DNA from: Virgibacillus_F sp049310925
GTDB taxonomy: Bacteria > Bacillota > Bacilli > Bacillales > Amphibacillaceae
Reading direction: 5' to 3'
Assembly: GCF_049310925.1 (NCBI RefSeq)
Contig: NZ_JBMERP010000044.1
Coordinates: 1 to 30,845, forward strand
DNA length: 30,845 nt
Position numbers and translations under genes: made by a program
Notes under the pieces: model-generated
Told to the model about the DNA's origin: nothing
Database searches by the model: none
What the model saw: the letters and a program-made list of their open reading frames with translations, nothing else
Shown here: piece by piece, positions 29,390-30,845 of the stretch
Position numbering within the stretch: the first letter of the stretch is position 1
Layout: each line of letters starts with the position of its first letter

Positions 29390-30583
29390 TTAAGAAATAA
29401 CTCCCAACTCTTTACCAACTTTTTTATAGACTTGTAATGCATCGTCCAGCATTTCTCTTGTGTGTGCAGCACTTGGCATATTGCGTACACGCCCGGTCCC
29501 TTTTGGAACTGTAGGGAATACAATCGATTTGCAGTACACTCCTTCTTCATACAATCTTTTGCTAAACTTTTGTGTAGCTAGTTCATCTCCAATAATACAT
29601 GGTGTAATTGGGGTATCACTGTTTCCAATGTCAAATCCTAACTTTTTCAATCCATCTTTTAAATACTCACTATTTTTCCACAGCTTTTCATTGAGTTCTG
29701 TGCTTTCCATCAATAACTCCACTGCTTTCGTACTTGCTACTGCGTCTGCTGGCGTAACTGCTGTTGAAAACAAAAACGGGCGAGAACGAACTTTTAGCCA
29801 ATCAATCAGATTTGATTTTCCAGCTACATATCCGCCTACTACACCAATTGCCTTTGATAGGGTCCCCATCTGGAAATCAATCCTGTCCTGTAAGCCGAAA
29901 TGTTTAACTGTTCCAGCTCCTTTACCCATTACTCCTGATCCGTGAGCATCGTCGACGTAAGTAATTAAATCAAATTCTTCAGCAATATCTACAATTTCTG
30001 GAAGTAACGCTACATCACCGTCCATAGAGAACACACCATCGGTAATAATCATGATTTTGTTGTAGTCTCCAGACTCAACCGCTTCTTTTGCTTTTTTACG
30101 TAAATCTTCCATATCAGAATGATTAACACGAATTATTTTAGCTTTTGATAAACGGCAACCGTCGATAATAGAAGCGTGGTTCAACTCATCAGAGAGGATA
30201 GCATCATTTTTGTCCATTACAGCAGAAATTGCAGCCATATTACAATTGAAACCAGACTGGTACGCGATTGCTGCTTCTGTACCCTTGAATTCAGCTAGCT
30301 TTCTCTCAAGCTCAATATGTACATCTAACGTTCCATTGATTGTACGAACCGCGCCCGCACCAACACCGTGTGAATCAATCGCTTCTTTAGCTACCTTCTT
30401 TAAGCGTTCATCTGTTGCAAGTCCTAGATAGTTATTTGAAGACAGGTTAATTAAATCTTTACCATCTATCTTAATAATTGGACCATTAGGACCCTCTACA
30501 GGTTCTATTTCATTATAAAGACCATTTTCTTTTAAGTCCGCAATATTTTCTTCTAAAAATGAATGTAATACTTTACTAGCCAT
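29390..30583 (-). CDS. kbl: 2-Amino-3-ketobutyrate CoA ligase (glycine C-acetyltransferase)
   Basis: A PLP enzyme of 397 residues that converts 2-amino-3-ketobutyrate and CoA to glycine and acetyl-CoA, the second step of threonine breakdown. The alpha-oxoamine synthase pattern is clear: NLSSNNYLGLATDERLK, GAGAVRTINGTLDVHIELE, TYVDDAHGSGVMG (aspartate to the PLP ring) and the PLP lysine K244 in GTLSKAIGVVGGYV. The related 8-amino-7-oxononanoate synthase (BioF) has a similar fold, but length and the adjacent threonine dehydrogenase point to Kbl. The ATG follows AAGGAGGAATAATT. It is the first gene of the kbl-tdh unit. Confidence 0.95.
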   Translation of the reverse strand: MASKVLHSFLEENIADLKENGLYNEIEPVEGPNGPIIKIDGKDLINLSSNNYLGLATDERLKKVAKEAIDSHGVGAGAVRTINGTLDVHIELERKLAEFKGTEAAIAYQSGFNCNMAAISAVMDKNDAILSDELNHASIIDGCRLSKAKIIRVNHSDMEDLRKKAKEAVESGDYNKIMIITDGVFSMDGDVALLPEIVDIAEEFDLITYVDDAHGSGVMGKGAGTVKHFGLQDRIDFQMGTLSKAIGVVGGYVAGKSNLIDWLKVRSRPFLFSTAVTPADAVASTKAVELLMESTELNEKLWKNSEYLKDGLKKLGFDIGNSDTPITPCIIGDELATQKFSKRLYEEGVYCKSIVFPTVPKGTGRVRNMPSAAHTREMLDDALQVYKKVGKELGVIS

Positions 30584-30598
30584 AATTATTCCTCCTTA

Positions 30599-30612
30599 TG
30601 TAAGCGCTCTTT
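30599..30612 (-). promoter_or_regulatory. cre-like box in the kbl leader
   Basis: The plus-strand TGTAAGCGCTCTTT matches the cre consensus TGNAANCGNWNNCW at all but the second-last base. It lies just upstream of the kbl ribosome binding site, where CcpA would act as a roadblock. One mismatch makes this tentative. Confidence 0.4.
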
Positions 30613-30736
30613 TTTATTAAAATCGGCATGTTTACTGATGCTTTGCTAACAATTTTAATTACCTGCTTTTCAATAAAACCTATCATTAGCAGGAAGCAGT
30701 TCCTATAACAGTTTACCATATTTCACTAGTTATGTT

Positions 30737-30766
30737 TAATAAGTTACATATACAGGATTGAGTCAA
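30737..30766 (-). promoter_or_regulatory. Candidate kbl-tdh promoter
   Basis: Minus strand TTGACT (30766-30761), 18-base spacer, TTATTA (30742-30737). It would give a leader of about 145 bases. The -10 is weak. The rest of 30613-30845 shows only a five-pair dyad (AGGAA/TTCCT near 30700) and no gene. Confidence 0.3.
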
Positions 30767-30845
30767 GTACTTGTGGGAGTTTTTTTAAGTCCCTTATTTT
30801 GTATTGATTTAGTCTATTTTTTTGATAGCGGTTTCATATTTATAT

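Overview
The window is chromosomal DNA from a low-GC, endospore-forming-type Bacillota. Gene content and protein style fit the Bacillaceae, most like Oceanobacillus, Virgibacillus or Lentibacillus. Evidence includes strong AGGAGG-type ribosome binding sites, TTG and GTG starts, CcpA-type cre boxes, a ypmR/ypmS pair, a YkpA-type ABC-F protein and an HxlR/DUF24 regulator with the N-terminal cysteine. The genus is inference from sequence style. No rRNA, tRNA, CRISPR array, transposase or prophage block was seen.

Layout. 1-198: the 3' end of a BrnQ-type branched-chain amino acid carrier. 254-1294 (-): a signal-less N-acetylmuramoyl-L-alanine amidase with two peptidoglycan-binding repeats. 1786-3930 (+): recQ. 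4013-4243: an array of twelve 'ACGGGTGATT' boxes with alternating 20/21 bp spacing. 4342-5580 (-): M29 aminopeptidase. 5830-6162 (+): HxlR-type regulator with a likely autoregulatory operator. 6323-11707 (-): the histidine utilisation operon hutH-hutU-hutI-hutG. Its leader carries a cre box over the core promoter, a 19-residue reading frame and an intrinsic terminator. 11967-12322: a composite repeat element. 12341-15921 (-): AGCS amino acid symporter, YkhA-like thioesterase and cardiolipin synthase. 16155-16709 (+): a short SDR-like protein abutting, tail to tail, methionine gamma-lyase (16710-17894, -). That gene is divergent from rarD (18145-19050, +). 19194-21325 (+): ypmR and ypmS, separated by a four-and-a-bit-unit array of about 122 bp structured repeats. 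21395-21991 (-): a permuted papain-fold protein. 22348-23970 (+): ABC-F protein. 24035-26219 (-): a polar amino acid ABC importer. 26445-26987: a second repeat-rich, gene-free stretch. 27180-30583 (-): an M20 amidohydrolase, then an SDR-type threonine dehydrogenase with 2-amino-3-ketobutyrate CoA ligase.

How the genes work together. The theme is amino acid catabolism and uptake. Histidine goes to glutamate (Hut), methionine to 2-oxobutyrate, methanethiol and ammonia (Mgl), and threonine to glycine and acetyl-CoA (Tdh/Kbl). BrnQ, the AGCS symporter and the ABC importer bring in amino acids, and the aminopeptidase and M20 hydrolase release them. CcpA-like boxes at hut, mgl and kbl suggest carbon catabolite control of these pathways.

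The most unusual content is non-coding. (1) The tandem array between ypmR and ypmS has stems that are kept by compensatory base changes from unit to unit. (2) A GC-rich hairpin element occurs three times with a conserved core but a different self-complementary outer stem each time. (3) A helically phased box array lies between recQ and the aminopeptidase gene. (4) The hut leader looks like an attenuator. No protein-coding system of an obviously new type was found.
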